Source: Breviolum minutum Mf 1.05b.01 (lineage: Eukaryota; Sar; Dinophyceae; Suessiales; Symbiodiniaceae). From it: a stretch of DNA of 64,000 nucleotides. This document shows positions 33,948-46,900 of the stretch, one piece after another. The number at the start of each line of letters is the position of its first letter. The first letter of the stretch is position 1. The DNA lies in assembly GCA_000507305.1 (NCBI GenBank), contig DF239786.1, forward strand, positions 98,542 to 162,541. Reading direction: 5' to 3'. The notes beneath the pieces are model-generated. The model saw nothing but the letters and a program-made list of their open reading frames with translations, was not told the origin of the DNA and did no database searches. A program made the position numbers and the translations under genes.

Positions 33948-34519
33948 CAACCGGGCATACCAGCCAACATCACCACAGATTTCCAAGGAGCCAATTTTTC
34001 ATAAACTCCCCACAAGTTGAATGGGTAAATCTTCCCTGAAACTAACAGCAAAAGCCCCTGAAAATGGGGGCCCCCTGGAATTCCGGAGAACTTGGAAACC
34101 ACCGTTTTTAGGGGCGAGCTGTTAGTTTCAGGGAGTGTAAATTTCCCCACAAAAAAAAATGGTGGCTTTTCCAAGTTGGGTTCAGCTTTTGATCCAACCA
34201 GTTTCATGTGAACCACGTGAAACTTTGGGAGGTTAAATGTCTACTCCCTATAAAAGTACCAATTCCTTATGAAGAGATGGAGGGAAAAATGGTTTGCTGT
34301 CGATCCACATGAAAAATGCAATAAAATCCCCAACTAAGACCAAAAGAACTCATGGTCTTAGTTCAGGCCACACTACAGGACAAACTATTTCTTCTCCGAC
34401 CCCCATGTTTCATTTACGAAAAGTTGAACACATGGCACCCAAAAAATAGTGGTATGAATGATTGATTTCCAAATTTCTGGCGAAAACAAATCAAAATCCA
34501 GAAATCCCTCCGTTTTAAC

Positions 34520-34744
34520 CTAACCACCTACCAAAAAAAACAATAAAAACATGTTTGTTCCCCATGTGAAACCCTGGAAACCCGGGGGCCCCGTTTTTTC
34601 TTCGCTGCCCCAAGTGACAGCAGGGCTGCAGTAGTTACCGCTCCGAAGGTCAAAGATCGTGCCAGGTAACGCAGGGGTCGTGGCATGGCTGTCGTTGTGT
34701 CCCCACCCGGAATCCGACAGGTTCAAATCCATCAATGCAACCAT
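34520..34744 (-). CDS. coding-like G+C-rich segment, possible 5' exon
   Basis: A 74-codon minus frame (MDLNLSDSGWGHNDSHA, GTIFDLRSGNYC) with G/C-ended codons. A second frame begins MPRPLRYLARSLTFGAV and continues TTAALLSLGAA before a Lys/Arg run, which would be a signal anchor, and it has a GTAACT donor in phase 0. The two readings are exclusive. Either could be an upstream exon of the methyltransferase-like gene 0.7 kb downstream. Confidence 0.45.
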   Translation of the reverse strand: MVALMDLNLSDSGWGHNDSHATTPALPGTIFDLRSGNYCSPAVTWGSEEKTGPPGFQGFTWGTNMFLLFFLVGG

Positions 34745-35309
34745 GGTTGTTTAGGGTATATAGGGGAAAATTACTATACAGTTTATGTGGGGATTATAAT
34801 AAACCATTGTAAGGATCCTTATTAAACAAGCAATATTTCTTGGAAAGGGTACTTGGATGTTCCAGGAAGTTAGGATCAAAGCTTAGGTTTATTTGGTTTA
34901 TAACCCTAACATATCCCACTTAGAAGTAGGTTATGAAATTCTAACCCATTTACACTAAGCATTTACTAATTCCTGGAACAACCTAGCAGGGGGAAAAAAA
35001 ACGGCACAAAACAAAATTATTGGGACCATTTTTCTTTTTATTTATGGGTTTTTGGGTTGAAAAAAGGTCCCTCCTGATGTTCATGTCCTCAACTCGGATT
35101 TAACATAAGATGGTCAATGGTTTGGAAAAAAACAAGAAAAATAGTACCCAAATGATGATATGATGATGATTTACTGTGTTGGACAATTTCAAAAAAATCC
35201 AAGGAAAGGTTGTCACACCTGAGAAGTTTTGAAGATGAGTGTGTCATATCCATGTTGACATGTCAACCTGCGATGTGTCATAATAATATAATATGGCAAA
35301 TGTAGAGTA

Positions 35310-35454
35310 CTTGGAGGATCATCCCATTTAGTAAGTGGTTAAGAACCATAGTTAGTAAGTCCCCTAAATGGGTTTATTCCCCTTCCAAATGGCCTAAATG
35401 GCTTATAAATAGGGGTTACTAACCACTTACTAAATGGGATGATCCTCCAAGTAG
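35310..35454 (+). mobile_element. family E element, near-perfect palindrome
   Basis: Arms tacttggaggatcatccca and tgggatgatcctccaagta are exact complements, and pairing continues inward (ttagtaagtggtta with its complement). Other copies are at 37258-37547 (long form), 41530-41727 and 44452-44602, with a single end near 13360-13378. The long forms contain cccatttataagccataa and ccatttggaaggggt. Confidence 0.85.
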
Positions 35455-35724
35455 AAATCAAGTTCACATCACGAGATGTTTGTCAAGCAAATCGACCTTT
35501 AGGTGGTTGTTTTTTTACATCCTCAAGGCTTGGTTCGGGATTCTTTCGCTGACGGAACCTGGAAGTATCCCAAATGCTTATCTCCCAAAGTTTAACCAGG
35601 TGTAGAAGTTGAAAAAATGGATTGGAAATTGACAAGGTAGTTCAAGATTCCATAAAAGGCACATCTCAAATTTTTGGGGAGAAGACCTTTCTATTTTCAG
35701 GGTTTCACCTGGTTAAAATACATC

Positions 35725-35884
35725 CCTTGGGTGAAGGAATGTCTTGGGGATGATGCTAAGGTCATAGCGTCCTAGTTCCATGTATGTTGCTCTGCTGCTA
35801 TGATGCTGACAAGCTGCGAAATGAAATCCAAGTGGCTCAAAACTTGGAAAAGCAATCTGCTGGTTTGCCCTCTTTTTGACATCC
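35725..35884 (-). CDS. putative internal exon, product unknown
   Basis: A strong pyrimidine-rich AG|G acceptor (35886-35885) opens two usable frames: ANQQIAFPSFEPLGFHF and, one base over, SRLLFQVLSHLDFISQL. The first stays open to a GA donor at 35724-35723. The frame cannot be chosen without a partner exon. No other convincing exon is seen from 35885 to 38620, a stretch holding families B (36357-36466), K (about 36713-36815) and E (37258-37547). A short plus-strand terminal exon is possible at 37013-37049 (VYRWEIPLST). Confidence 0.4.
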
Positions 35885-37732
35885 CTGAAATTGAAAAACG
35901 CTGAAGACAGAAAAAGAAAAAGAATCTTCAAGATTTCAGAGGAAGTACCTTCCAAAGTGTCCAAGAGTTCAAAAATATCAACATACGTGTGCCAAACCAT
36001 CACATTTAGTTACACCAAGTGGAGCCTAGAATCCTGCATGTTTTCCCCTGAAATGATAACCTCAGATGAATGTTGAAGGTTGTAAGAGATCCCTCAAGTT
36101 TCAGCTATAGCAATTGGCATCACATTGGATCATCATCCTCTCCCCTGCCATGAAGCCATATTACCCAGGGTCGACCAAAAACCCTTGGAGAAATCAGACA
36201 AAATAGCCTCTTCCCAAACCATCATTTTTGGTATCCATTGTTAATTGTTGGGGGGTGTACTGAAACTAGAAGCCCCCCACAGAAATGAGACAATCAGAAT
36301 CATAAATGTAATCTAGTGACTCCCAAATTCACAAAAAAAATATTCCTTTCAGAAATAGCCCCCGAAGTTTGACAGTTCGCCCCTGAAAAGTTACCATCCC
36401 AAAGGGAAAGGCTCGTCTTACAGCCATCATGTTTCAGGGGCGAATTGTTAACCGTCAGGGGTGTATATCACGGGCCCTGGGCACTGGTAAATGTCCTTAT
36501 AAATGGCCTGAAATTATTTGTGTAACTGGGGTTAGAATCATGGGAATCTCAGGGGCGAACTGTTAAATTTCGCTGTTAAAACGATACTTTGGGGGCTCCC
36601 CGTCTTTGACTTTTAGGAGTCCTGACCATCGGCAAGACCTCAAGTTCCGACACTTCCTGCAGCTGAGGTTGCTGGTTTTGCCGGAGTCCAACAGGGGGGA
36701 TCGGATTCTGTTTACCCTCCGGTAAGCTAAGATGGCAAGCTGGAAAAGCACCATTTTCTAACAGGAACTATATCTTCATTCATGGTCCACTGTCCAGCGA
36801 GGCTATGTTAGTTCTAACGGAAAAAAATCCACACGAAGAATGCGGGAAAAACCCACATTGGGGCGAAGGTGGTACCAGTCTTCCAAGTCTCATGTATTTT
36901 TTTTTTCAGGGGCGAAGTTCCTGTCAGTGTCAGTGTTCAGGTATATACTGGAATCCACGAAAAAAATGCACAAACACTTAGTAGATATCATGAAGATTGC
37001 TTTCCCTTTCAGGGATGTGTATAGATGGGAGATCCCATTGTCCACATGATATTCTACTCAACTTAAATAATCATCTCACTGATACTTAGGGTCCTTAAGA
37101 AGTATGCCATTACTGTGACTCTGCAATTCATAGTCGTGGGTTAATTCCAGCCGTAAATGCGCCATGGATTCCTGCTATATTAAAGGTATATCTTGAGATG
37201 CGGTTGGAGACCACTCCCAATAAGACTAGGAAGTAAGGGGGTTAAGCTTAGGATCAGCTACTTGGAGGATCATCCTAGGACTTGTAAGTGGTTAGGATGG
37301 GCCCCCATTTATAAGCCATAATTTTTGGGCCATTTAGAAGGGGTCCCACAACCCCAGGAATCCGGAGGTCCTTGGTTTTGACGATTGCATCCTGGGAGAT
37401 GTTTCAAACCCAAGGTATACCAGCACCGTACTTTCATTCCCTCAAAAACCATCTCAGTTGTCAACCAAAGCGCCAAAAACTTTGGCAAACCAAACGCTAA
37501 AGGTTCATAACCACTTACTAACTGGGATGATCCTCCAAGTAGGGGAATTCCATCATGGTCATCCGTTGTTTTTAACGGCCCCTTAAACTTAAACGGGTTT
37601 AATGTTGTTTCAACCCCCTTCCCAAATGGAAGCCACATAGCAAACGCCCTTGGCCCTTAACAACTGGCCATGTTCAGTTGTTTTCATGTTGGTCTTTGTT
37701 GGATGAACCCCAAGCGGTAGGGAAAAGGGAGT

Positions 37733-37945
37733 TTAATAAACCATCCATAAACTGGAATACCTACAGATACCCCGCTTGTACAAAAACGTTTGGTTCATGT
37801 GGGCCCTGTTTTTAAGGTTTTACATCGCCAACTCTTTTAGGAACCTAATCAACCACATAAACACCGGAATACCTAGATATCCCTTTCTACAGTAATTTCT
37901 TGATTCATGTGGGCCCATTTACAGGTTTACTAACCTATTCTTTTT
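37733..37945 (+). repeat. two-copy imperfect tandem duplication, about 120 bp
   Basis: Both halves contain cca-ataaac, ggaatacct, gatatccc or gatacccc, and ttcatgtgggccc in the same order, starting near 37735 and 37850. It could be an element duplicated in tandem. Confidence 0.6.
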
Positions 37946-38623
37946 TACGGAAAAAAAAAGTGTTGTGCCAATTTTGAATTCATCGATTCATTAACGAAAC
38001 CCACCACGACTGGACCTTCGCAGCGTTCCTGGGCAAGCGAAAGGTCAACGAAACAGGCCTGTCGGTGCTTTCCAAAACATAGGAACCACCCAAAAAAAGT
38101 CTACCCCCTGGAAGGGTACCCCTTATATAATGAATTCTGGTGTTTTGCGGAATATGTATATATACTTATATACACCTACAAGTAGAACCCAAATGACCCT
38201 TGTTTTGATTGAAGTTCGGGCCTTGTTTTGGAGGGTTGACCTTCAAAAATAGAGGCCAGTTGGGTTCTAGGTATAAATATCAATAAAAAGTGTTACTCGA
38301 TCCAATGTTATTTTCTAGCATTTACCGCGGATTTTCCCTTCAAATGTTATGTCATTTCCGCATGTCATGGAAAATCCTCATCGTCACAAGCTCATGGATA
38401 GCACAAAAATCGTGAAATTCAAGTGGTTCCAAACTGCTATGCAAAATTATAGAACTACCTTAAGGTCAAAATAGATGGCACGGATACCAAAAGGTAGATT
38501 AGTAAAGGGTCCTTATGAACCAATATCTACTTTTCAAATGCTGTAAGTATCTGGGACATTCCGGTATTTAGCCACTGGCATGGGGATGTTGCCTTCACTC
38601 TTTTTTGGCACCAGATCAAGCAT

Positions 38624-38736
38624 CAACATCTCCAATAACTTCTCATTCGGGAGGGGTCGAAGTCTGCCAAAACCCAACCGTTTTTTTCCTGTGGTGCAAA
38701 ATCAACACCTATCCCGATTGCTCGGTCGCTTTTTTT
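38624..38736 (-). CDS. putative terminal exon, product unknown
   Basis: After a ttttttccAG acceptor the minus frame reads SDRAIGIGVDFAPQEKNGW and DFDPSRMRSYW and ends at a stop at the 38624 end. The acidic and aromatic content looks genuine, though an A-rich start (seven A) could hide an indel. The antisense frame is also open. Confidence 0.4.
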
Positions 38737-38974
38737 CTGGAAAAATTGCAATGAAGTTTTAGGGCCAGAAAACTCCACAACTGGATTTGCGACTTTTTTT
38801 TTGCAAATAACAAATGCTTTGGCCAAACTGGTTGGCTGTAATCAAACATATCTCTGAATTTCTCTTGTGAAACTTTCGGATTTCTCCCTGAAACTCCAAA
38901 TATCAGAGATTCCAGTCTTCTTCAAGGTGTATATTTCTGCCAAATGCTTGGATCAAAAATTCGATCCCATTCAG

Positions 38975-39520
38975 GGTATGGACCTGGGATTGTGGAGGAA
39001 AAACAAGGTTCAGCCCACCTCAAAGACAGGTGGGGGAACATGAGTTTTACCCCTTATAAGACTTATAACCCCCCCTGGTGGATTTTTGATTTTTTATCAC
39101 GGTCTTCACGAAAAATCCCTGGATTTTTCGTGGTGATTCTTGATGTTCAAAGTTACAAGGTTCGGCCAATGTGTTGCTTCTCTTGTTCCCCACTTATTGG
39201 GGGTTCATGGCTTCTGGTTGGATTCATGTGAAGCAACCCAACCTAAATTTGAAGGGGTTGATGTGTCTTTTGGAGTGACAGAAAGGTTGGAGTTCATTCC
39301 AAGAGTTTCATGCTTAGCTAATTCTTCATGGTCCATTAGGATTGTTTCTTTGTCTTTGGGCTCTCAAAAACAAAAACAAAAAAACGCTACGTTTGACACT
39401 TTAAATATGTTCATCAAGATCCTTTTTCCTCCGAGATTCCAGTTGGTGCGGCAAAAAAACGCATCAAAGAAAATCCCAGTTGGCCGTTGGTTTGTTGCTA
39501 CAGTAACTATAGGTCTGTGA
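38975..39520 (+). CDS. weak coding-like plus-strand segments
   Basis: A 55-nt block (38975-39029) with AG|G acceptor and GTGGGG donor is open in all three frames (one reads YGPGIVEEKQGSAHLK). Further on, 39260-39390 reads VDVSFGVTERLEFIPRV. They are reported as hints only. From 39521 to 41038 I see only worn elements and no gene. Confidence 0.25.
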
Positions 39521-41038
39521 TGTCACAACGGCCAAGACAAAAAATAGGGTGTGCCGAAATTTCGGGCGTTTTGACCCATGTTGCCTGGAAGTTTTCCATT
39601 GAATATTGATTCCTGGATGAATGAATTTGGATCACACATTGAAGCAAACCAAATTCCTGACATGAGATCTTTTTGGGGGGGAATGACTACTCCTAAACTA
39701 CCCTACCCCCACCTGAAATTTAACGAATTGATACCCAAGATAGTCACATAGTCCTGCTCCAAGGCCCACTATTTTTAGTATCTATTCGGCAAATTTCGGG
39801 GATGTACCATCCCCCAATAAAAAACTAACATGGCAATGGAACATCCACCATTTGCAAAATGTATTTCCTGTTGATGAATGAGTTTTTGTTTCCCTTTAAA
39901 AAGTTAGTTTGCAGTTGTTGCATGTATGTTTCTGTCTTTTTTTGTTATGGTCGCCCGGTCACCTCAAAGTGAAGTGATCTTGTGTGGTGATGTTTCTTCC
40001 TAAATCAGCCTTCCAAAGGAAGTTATGGTGCCACACCCCCAGAAAACCGCACAACAATAATCGGCAAATTCCCCCCCGAAAGTCTGCTATAGCCGCCTGT
40101 TGATAAAGGTTTAAGGTTGCTTGGGGGGTTGTTCCAGTTCGGTGTGTTGCTTCACAACCTCAGAAACTTGGATGACATGGAATAAAATCCCTCACATCTG
40201 AGCTTGGCCTGGAAGAAATGCGACGAGCCACCTGCCATCATTTTCCGGGAAAAGGTCTGATGATGGGCTGAGTCAATGATCAGAAAATGGAAATTTCCAA
40301 TCAACTATATCATGTATCAGGGAACAGCAAAAAAACAATCCCTACAAATCCTGTTCCTAGAACTTTCGCATCATTTTGCCTCATATTGTTGTAGGTACCT
40401 AGGAAGTAGAAATGCTGTCTTTTGATAAGGATTATTGTAGCTTAGTACAGGTATTGGAATCTAACCGTTTGGAGGTTCTCTTTAATTATAAGGTGGTGAT
40501 GCTATGTGTCGTTACCAACAAAACCCGCTGCTAAGTAAAATCTGGGTGTATGAAAGATCACATTCCACCAACCTGCACATCTCTGAAATGTTTGGGAAAT
40601 TTGGGTGGATAACTTCCCGTACCAAACCACTTGTTGTGTTTTTTTCCTTGAAATGATGTCACGTTGTGATGAATTTGCACCTCAGAACCAGCATACTCAA
40701 CCTAGCCTAAAAGAACAAACAACCTCCAGTTGCTCGTTTTCCAAGACATGTTTCTCGCTTTGTCACATGCTGCATACTGCATACCAGAGATCGGAAGGGA
40801 AAACGCCACGACCTCTTGGATGGGACATTTCAAAAAAAAGATGTGTTAAAAACCCAATGAGATAAACTTTGGATCTACCCCCCCCCCACCTGAGCCACGA
40901 AAAAAAACCTCCTACTTGGTTCGTTAATAGGGATCCTGGATCCTTATAATCGCTTATTAAAAAATCCCTATTTAACTGGGTAGGTAGTTCGTCATCCCCT
41001 ATATAATCCAAGCAAGCAAGGTATGTTTCGTGGCTCAC

Positions 41039-42892
41039 CGTATATAACGGAGTCCACCACCAGGATTCTTCCATCTTTGTATTCAGGGCGCGTAAGGCCA
41101 CCAACGGATCGATCCCTCAGAGGCAAGTTCGCCCCTGAAAATCGGCGAAATGCGTTTGTAAATTTTCGCCCCAAAAGGAAGCGAATTTTGCTTCATCTTC
41201 CGAACCATCAATTTGCAGAGGCTTTTTTTCAAAATCTATTTTCAAAAAAGGGGATAAATCTAAACTTCTCTAGGTTGGTGGTTTTTTGCCAACCCATTCG
41301 AAAAATATGCGCAAGTCAAAATTGGATCAGTTCCCCAGGTTTCGGGGTGAAAATCAAAAAGATGTGAAACCACCACCTACGAACTAACCCTTAGACCCCC
41401 AAACTAGTCCTGATAGCCTTTAGGGGCCTCCCAAAATATTTGAAGTTTCACCACCGAGCCGGGAAGCTTAGGGTTAGCTTGGTCCATTGCATGACTGCGG
41501 TGAGCTTAGGATCGCCCGGATCGCTCGCTCATCCAAGTTTCACTTAGGATCCTCGGGGTTACCGGTGGTTGGGTCGTTAAAGTGGTTAGGATCACCCCGC
41601 ATCTATAAGTCATAAATTTAGGCTATTTGGAAGGGGTACAACCACAACCCTATCCTTAGGGGACGAAAACGATCACCATGCTTATTAACCACTTACATCC
41701 AAGTCCTGGGATGATGCTCCAAGTAACTCTCGACTCCGTGATGCTTGGGGTAACTGTCGACTCTCGAAAACAACTCCTGGTGCCTCACTTCTGGGTGTTC
41801 TCTCGGTGACGCGCACGCGATTGATGGCCACCAATTCCGACCCTTCCTGACGAATTTTGTCCACCACACGCGCGATGAAAAATAACACGCACTTCATGTC
41901 TTGATTTTGTGTCTTGATCAGAGCCGTTTATTCATCATTCCTCTCTTTTGCTAGTTGGGTACTAAGATAACAATAGAGATCGTAAGGAACTAAAACTTCA
42001 ATTGCTCCATGTCCTGTTGCTATGTTAGGTTTACCCAAACTTCCTTCAAAAACAAACAGCTGGAAGAAGAAGAACTTCCGTAGGACATTTATGTGGATTC
42101 CTCGCTTCCTTGCTGCTAAATCTGCATGGATGTTAGACGCAAACTAACATGAAAATCATGTGAATGGAATGTCCCCATGTTCAATAGGTCATACTGTTGA
42201 TGGCAACCAGAAATCCGGTAAACTCACCAGTTGAGTTGAGGGAACGGTAGTTTATCCCATTATTTACAGGGTTTTAGCACCATCCCAGGTGGTTGTTTGG
42301 GATTTCATCCATCAACAGTGTCTCTTTCAACAGTCCAAGTTGTTCCATTCTTATGTTTGTTGACTAAAGTGAAACCCTCCAACTCCAACTGCGTTCAGTT
42401 CCACCAACTAGATTCTGTACAGGTATTCTTTTCGTTTCAGAAACATGCCCTCACTTTTCGGCCAATTTGGAGCACACATATAACTATCTAAAACTGCTGA
42501 AACATTGCCATTTTTGCTACCGTATAAATGCATAAATGAATCCCTAGGCATCCAGTCATATTCTCTGTTAATGATTGGGGTGTTCAATGACCTCCAAAGC
42601 TTATAACCGGCTTCCTTTTGGCATGGTAACTTTTGAGGGGGAAAACTCCCTGGAAAAAAACTTTGGAAGTGTTAATCTACCAACGCCCTGCACCAGAACT
42701 GTTCGTGGATTTAAAAAAACAATCTGCAGTCAATTTTTTTGGGGGAAATCCTGCACACCTGAATGTTCCGGCCTTCCCCTTTTCCCTTGGTTAGTTTCGG
42801 CCACCTTAACAAAAACCTGAATGTTTCGGCCATTTTTGGGGGCTTGGTGAACTCCCTTTGACAGGTCACGAGTCACCCATTTTTGGCCGCAC
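41039..42892 (-). CDS. three-exon minus-strand gene fragment, product unknown
   Basis: Exons 42892-42817, 41912-41728 and 41115-41039 with phases 2/0, 0/2 and 2/1. The first has an AG|G acceptor and encodes CGQKWVTRDLSKGVHQ. The second is CpG-rich and contains MKCVLFFIARVVDKIRQEG and a basic/Ser-rich tail. The third has an AG|G acceptor and GTGAGC donor and encodes PEYKDGRILVVDSVIY. The second intron begins directly in a family E element and also carries family A (41271-41381). The following intron begins near a family G element (40919-41025). An alternative open frame in the third exon (DPLVALRALNTKMEESWWW) would break the phase. Confidence 0.5.
41530..41727 (-). mobile_element. family E element at an intron donor
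   Basis: On the minus strand the element end (tacttggagcatcatccca) starts at 41725, two bases after the inferred exon edge at 41728, so the donor dinucleotide GT overlaps the element boundary. Confidence 0.65.
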
Positions 42893-43815
42893 CTGCATCT
42901 TGAGTGCTGAGGCTGGTGGATGCGTGGCACGCCTCAGGTGGACGAGCTGTTAATCTGGGTGGTGGTTGAACCAACCCATCCGAAAAATATGATCGTCAAA
43001 TTAGGGTTCATCTTCCCCTAAGGATCGGGATGAAAAGAAAAAATGTTTGAAACTAAACCACCACCCCGTAATCTTCGGGGGGTGTACCTGTTTTTTTGAT
43101 TTGGTGATTTGATTGTACTAAACAGGTTGTGATGGTTGATTGAACCTTGATGTTGCCTTGTTTTTGGGAGGGGAGGGGGGTTGAGATCAAAGATGACGCA
43201 ACCTCATTATAAAAAATCAGCCTGAACTGAGATAAAGCTGAAATTTCCATAAATTTCATAATTCGCAGGGTACATTAACCACTACAGCAAGAGGCCCTGC
43301 CTGTCTACTATTGTATCAAGCTATATAAGCAGTGATGATTGAGTGGAGTGTAACTAAGTATAAATCTAATGCCGATATACACCAACGAACGGGAGCCGCA
43401 TAGTGTACATGTCGAGCATCAACCAAATACCTAAAACTCTTGCCCTGCAAATACTGTTTTCCCAAAATACTGTTGATGGCTGAAATCATGCACCAGTTGA
43501 TAGGTGGTTTATCTCGTTATTCCCTGGTAGTTGGCCAGATTTCTTCCATCAACAGTCGGTCATTGAATAACACGCATGTTTTATGCATTTTTTACCTCCA
43601 AAGGTACACCCACAATGTGGATGAAAGCACCTGTAGATAACTTTACTCACACCATAGGAAGGCCCATCTTCACGGTGTTCATAACACCTTCACGGTTCTA
43701 TAGCTTTCGGTCATTGGAATCCAAGTTGGAAATCCAATTTAGTAAGCCTTCATCGCGTAGCTATAATATAAAGTTTGGATCTGGGCTTTCCATCCTAAGT
43801 ATAACTTGGGTGTGG

Positions 43816-43906
43816 CCCCTTCCCAGTAACAGTGGCAAATAAAGGTTTATAGGGATTCCCTACTAAAAATGTAATAATCCTGGTGGTCACTGTTACTGGG
43901 AAGGGG
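43816..43906 (+). mobile_element. family F inverted-repeat element
   Basis: Arms ccccttcccagtaacagtg and cactgttactgggaagggg are exact complements. The core contains caaataaaggtt and aaaaatgtaataatcctgg. Other copies: 19388-19480, 60930-61003 and 62363-62472. Confidence 0.8.
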
Positions 43907-43971
43907 CCATACCCAAAGTATAACAATGACAAATGAAGATTTCAATAGCAAATGATAGGCATTTTTCGGAC

Positions 43972-46900
43972 CCACTGCTTACACAAAAAAACATCTAGAA
44001 TCCTGATGGTTGAGGTAAATGATGGCATTTCTGGGTGGGACAATTTATCTTTCATCCCCAAGTTGGAGTTGATCTTGTTGTTGTCTTCGGCTAAAGCCCA
44101 TGAACGGTGCACCCCTTGAATCAACCCTGGGACTCCCCTTAAAACAAACGCGTTTACAGGGGTCATTGGTGAAGACCATGGTTTTTCTTCCACAAAATCT
44201 CGAAAAAAACCCACTGAGAAGACCAGCAATCTCCATGTGTTGTTGCCAGTCTGCAGGTTCGGATAAGCTGAAAAGTAGGGTTACAATTCTGCTGATTCTC
44301 CAGGCGGTTTTTGGGGGGAGGGTATGTAAAAGGAGTGGTATATCGGTATATCTAACCCTTCCCATACAACAAGCAACCAGGATAAACGTCAAGCTACTCG
44401 GCTGTCATGACTTTAAGATACCCAACCTTCGTGACCTATTGTGGGATACACTACTTGGAGGATCATCCCAGGACGTACGTAAGTGTTAGGATGGGCCCCC
44501 ATGTATAAGCCATAAAAAGGCCATTTGGAAGGGGTCCCACAACCCTACTTAGGGGACTTACGATCGTTATGGTGATTGACCACTTGTTAATTGGGATAGG
44601 AGGAGGGTTGATTTATTATGAAGGAGGACCTGCAGATCTTGAATTTGCCCCTAATTTTGACAACACACAGATTCAACAATGACGACAACACTATATTCCA
44701 AGTTCAGAACAAATACAGTAGATAGGAATGCATGTACATCAGTGTTCTGCAACCGGATGAAAACTCATACTATCCATTTATCCAAAGTTCTGTGGATTTC
44801 AAGCCTTGTGCATCCTATCACTAAGACCGTAGCAAAGAGTTTCAGAAGGGATCATAGGGATCAGGATTTGAAGGCCCAGACAGTTGGGAGAAGCTACCCT
44901 GACTACAACAATAAACCCATTTGTTGGGTCCCGCCCCCAGTCATTTCATGCAAGTCTCCATTCTAAAAAGGGAAGCCCTTCATAGAAAAAGACCGATATT
45001 TTTGGGAAATGTCCCAAGCCAAATTGTCCCATGTTCCAAACTATGCCCCGAAAAGGCTGAAATGCCATCAATGAAGATTCCGTCAATGGCAAGCACTTTG
45101 TGTGATCACTCCAATAAGAAGTTTTGGTCAATTCTACAGGAAAAAAACACAGAAGTTTGGAACACCATGACACTCATGAAGCTGTATTCCCGCTAACTTT
45201 GGATACACAAGCCAATCAAAGAGTCCTGGATTTCACGTTCATCTCAAGAATAGAAGTTTACCTCTACTAAAAATCCCCTTTGTAAAACCAAAACCAGCGG
45301 GCCCCTACCAGTTATAGGGAAGGGTTTGAACTCCACTTATAGGGTAGTTATGACCCCAGTTACCCATTTATACTAGCTTGTGATTGGAGCAGGTCAGATT
45401 GTTTGGACCATCTCCGACCATCAGGTTGAACATCTGAGGTAAAAAAAAATCATCCAGAAAACCACCAGGTGATGAAAAAAGTGACCCATCTTTTATTCCC
45501 TAGGTAACCTTTCAAAAAGGTTCAGTGTCACCATCCCAAAAAAGGTGACAAGAAATGACCAGGCAGGATTTTTTTCCACAAAGGATTTCCGGTTTCAAAG
45601 TGACATTGTCCGAAAGATCTCCTCATCCAAGTTTTCTCCAAGATTTTCTCGATCGTGGCCTCTCCCTCGGGTGTTGGCTCTTCAAAGTCCTTAAAAGAGA
45701 TGAAAACTGCCACCACTTTGATGGTGTTTTTTGTTTTCAAATGTCCAAAAGGTTTTTTTGGGAGAATCTCAAGATTTTAATTCACTGAAAATGACAATGA
45801 GGAGGCCTAAATACAATGAAAAAATGAGTTGTCACTTTAAAAAAAAACATTTTATGAAGTAGGTTTCCCATTCTTGACGGAGATTTTCGCGGAGGACGAA
45901 TACCAGCAGTTGAGGGACGGATTTCATGGCACCCATTTGTGGCCGAAAGGGATGGGCTTTACGGTAATCTCACCAGCTAGTTAATTCTTTGCAGGAGGTC
46001 TGAACCCATCACAAGTAGGAATCCAAAAGCTACTTCTATTGGAAAAAGTAGATACTGTTTCCCTCCCCATGTCTTACTTTCTTTTGATTGTTTTTCCTTC
46101 TACTCATCTCATATTTTGGGGGGGGATGAGGGACCTGTGCCAAACTAATTTTTTTTGTTGTTGACTTAGGTGTATTTGAAGAGGTTTATACCACCCTTGG
46201 TGCAAGATTTTCTGGTATCAAACGTACGGATTTAAGGATCTCCAGGCCGCATTGGCCTAAAGAACAAACGTAACCCACCAACACCTTGAAGCTGCCAGTG
46301 GCGACACCAACAAGAAAAAATGATATCGCAACTTCATCACCTAGAATCATAGGGACCTTACCCAAACCATTTCGCATATGATTCGGGTTGGTTCACCCCC
46401 AAAAAAAACCTGTTGACATGGGTGTTTCCAAAAATAGGGGTGGGCCCCCAAAATGGATGGTGAAAAAGATGGAAAACCCGATTATTTAATGGATGATTTG
46501 GGGGGTTTTAACCCACTCTTTTCGGAAACAGCCACATGTGCGGGTAAGTTTTGGTTTTGTGATTGAAAGGAAATTGTTTCATGTCGAGGATCCAATCCAA
46601 TGCTCCCAGGTTCTCCGAAGACCAAATCTCGCATGCCACGTCGGATCCTGGTGTTGGGCAGTGGGTGGAATTTCCGTACGGGAAACACCCAGGAAGCCAG
46701 GAACCCATAAGCAATGGACAAACGTATGGTTCTACAACCACAATGATGCGCCTCAAGATTTATGGAAGATGTTTTAAAAAACACAACTGACACTCAGAGA
46801 TTCTGAAAAATTGACTGCATCTAACAGTCTTACAATCGCTTATGGGGGGTATTTTTCCAGGGGGGAGACCCAGGAAATCTTGGGGTTCCCAGTTACCTGC

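Noticed and set aside
39140..39520. A 126-codon plus-strand frame, among the longest without N
   Set aside because: No start context, mixed composition and poly-A/C stretches; only a short inner part looks coding-like.
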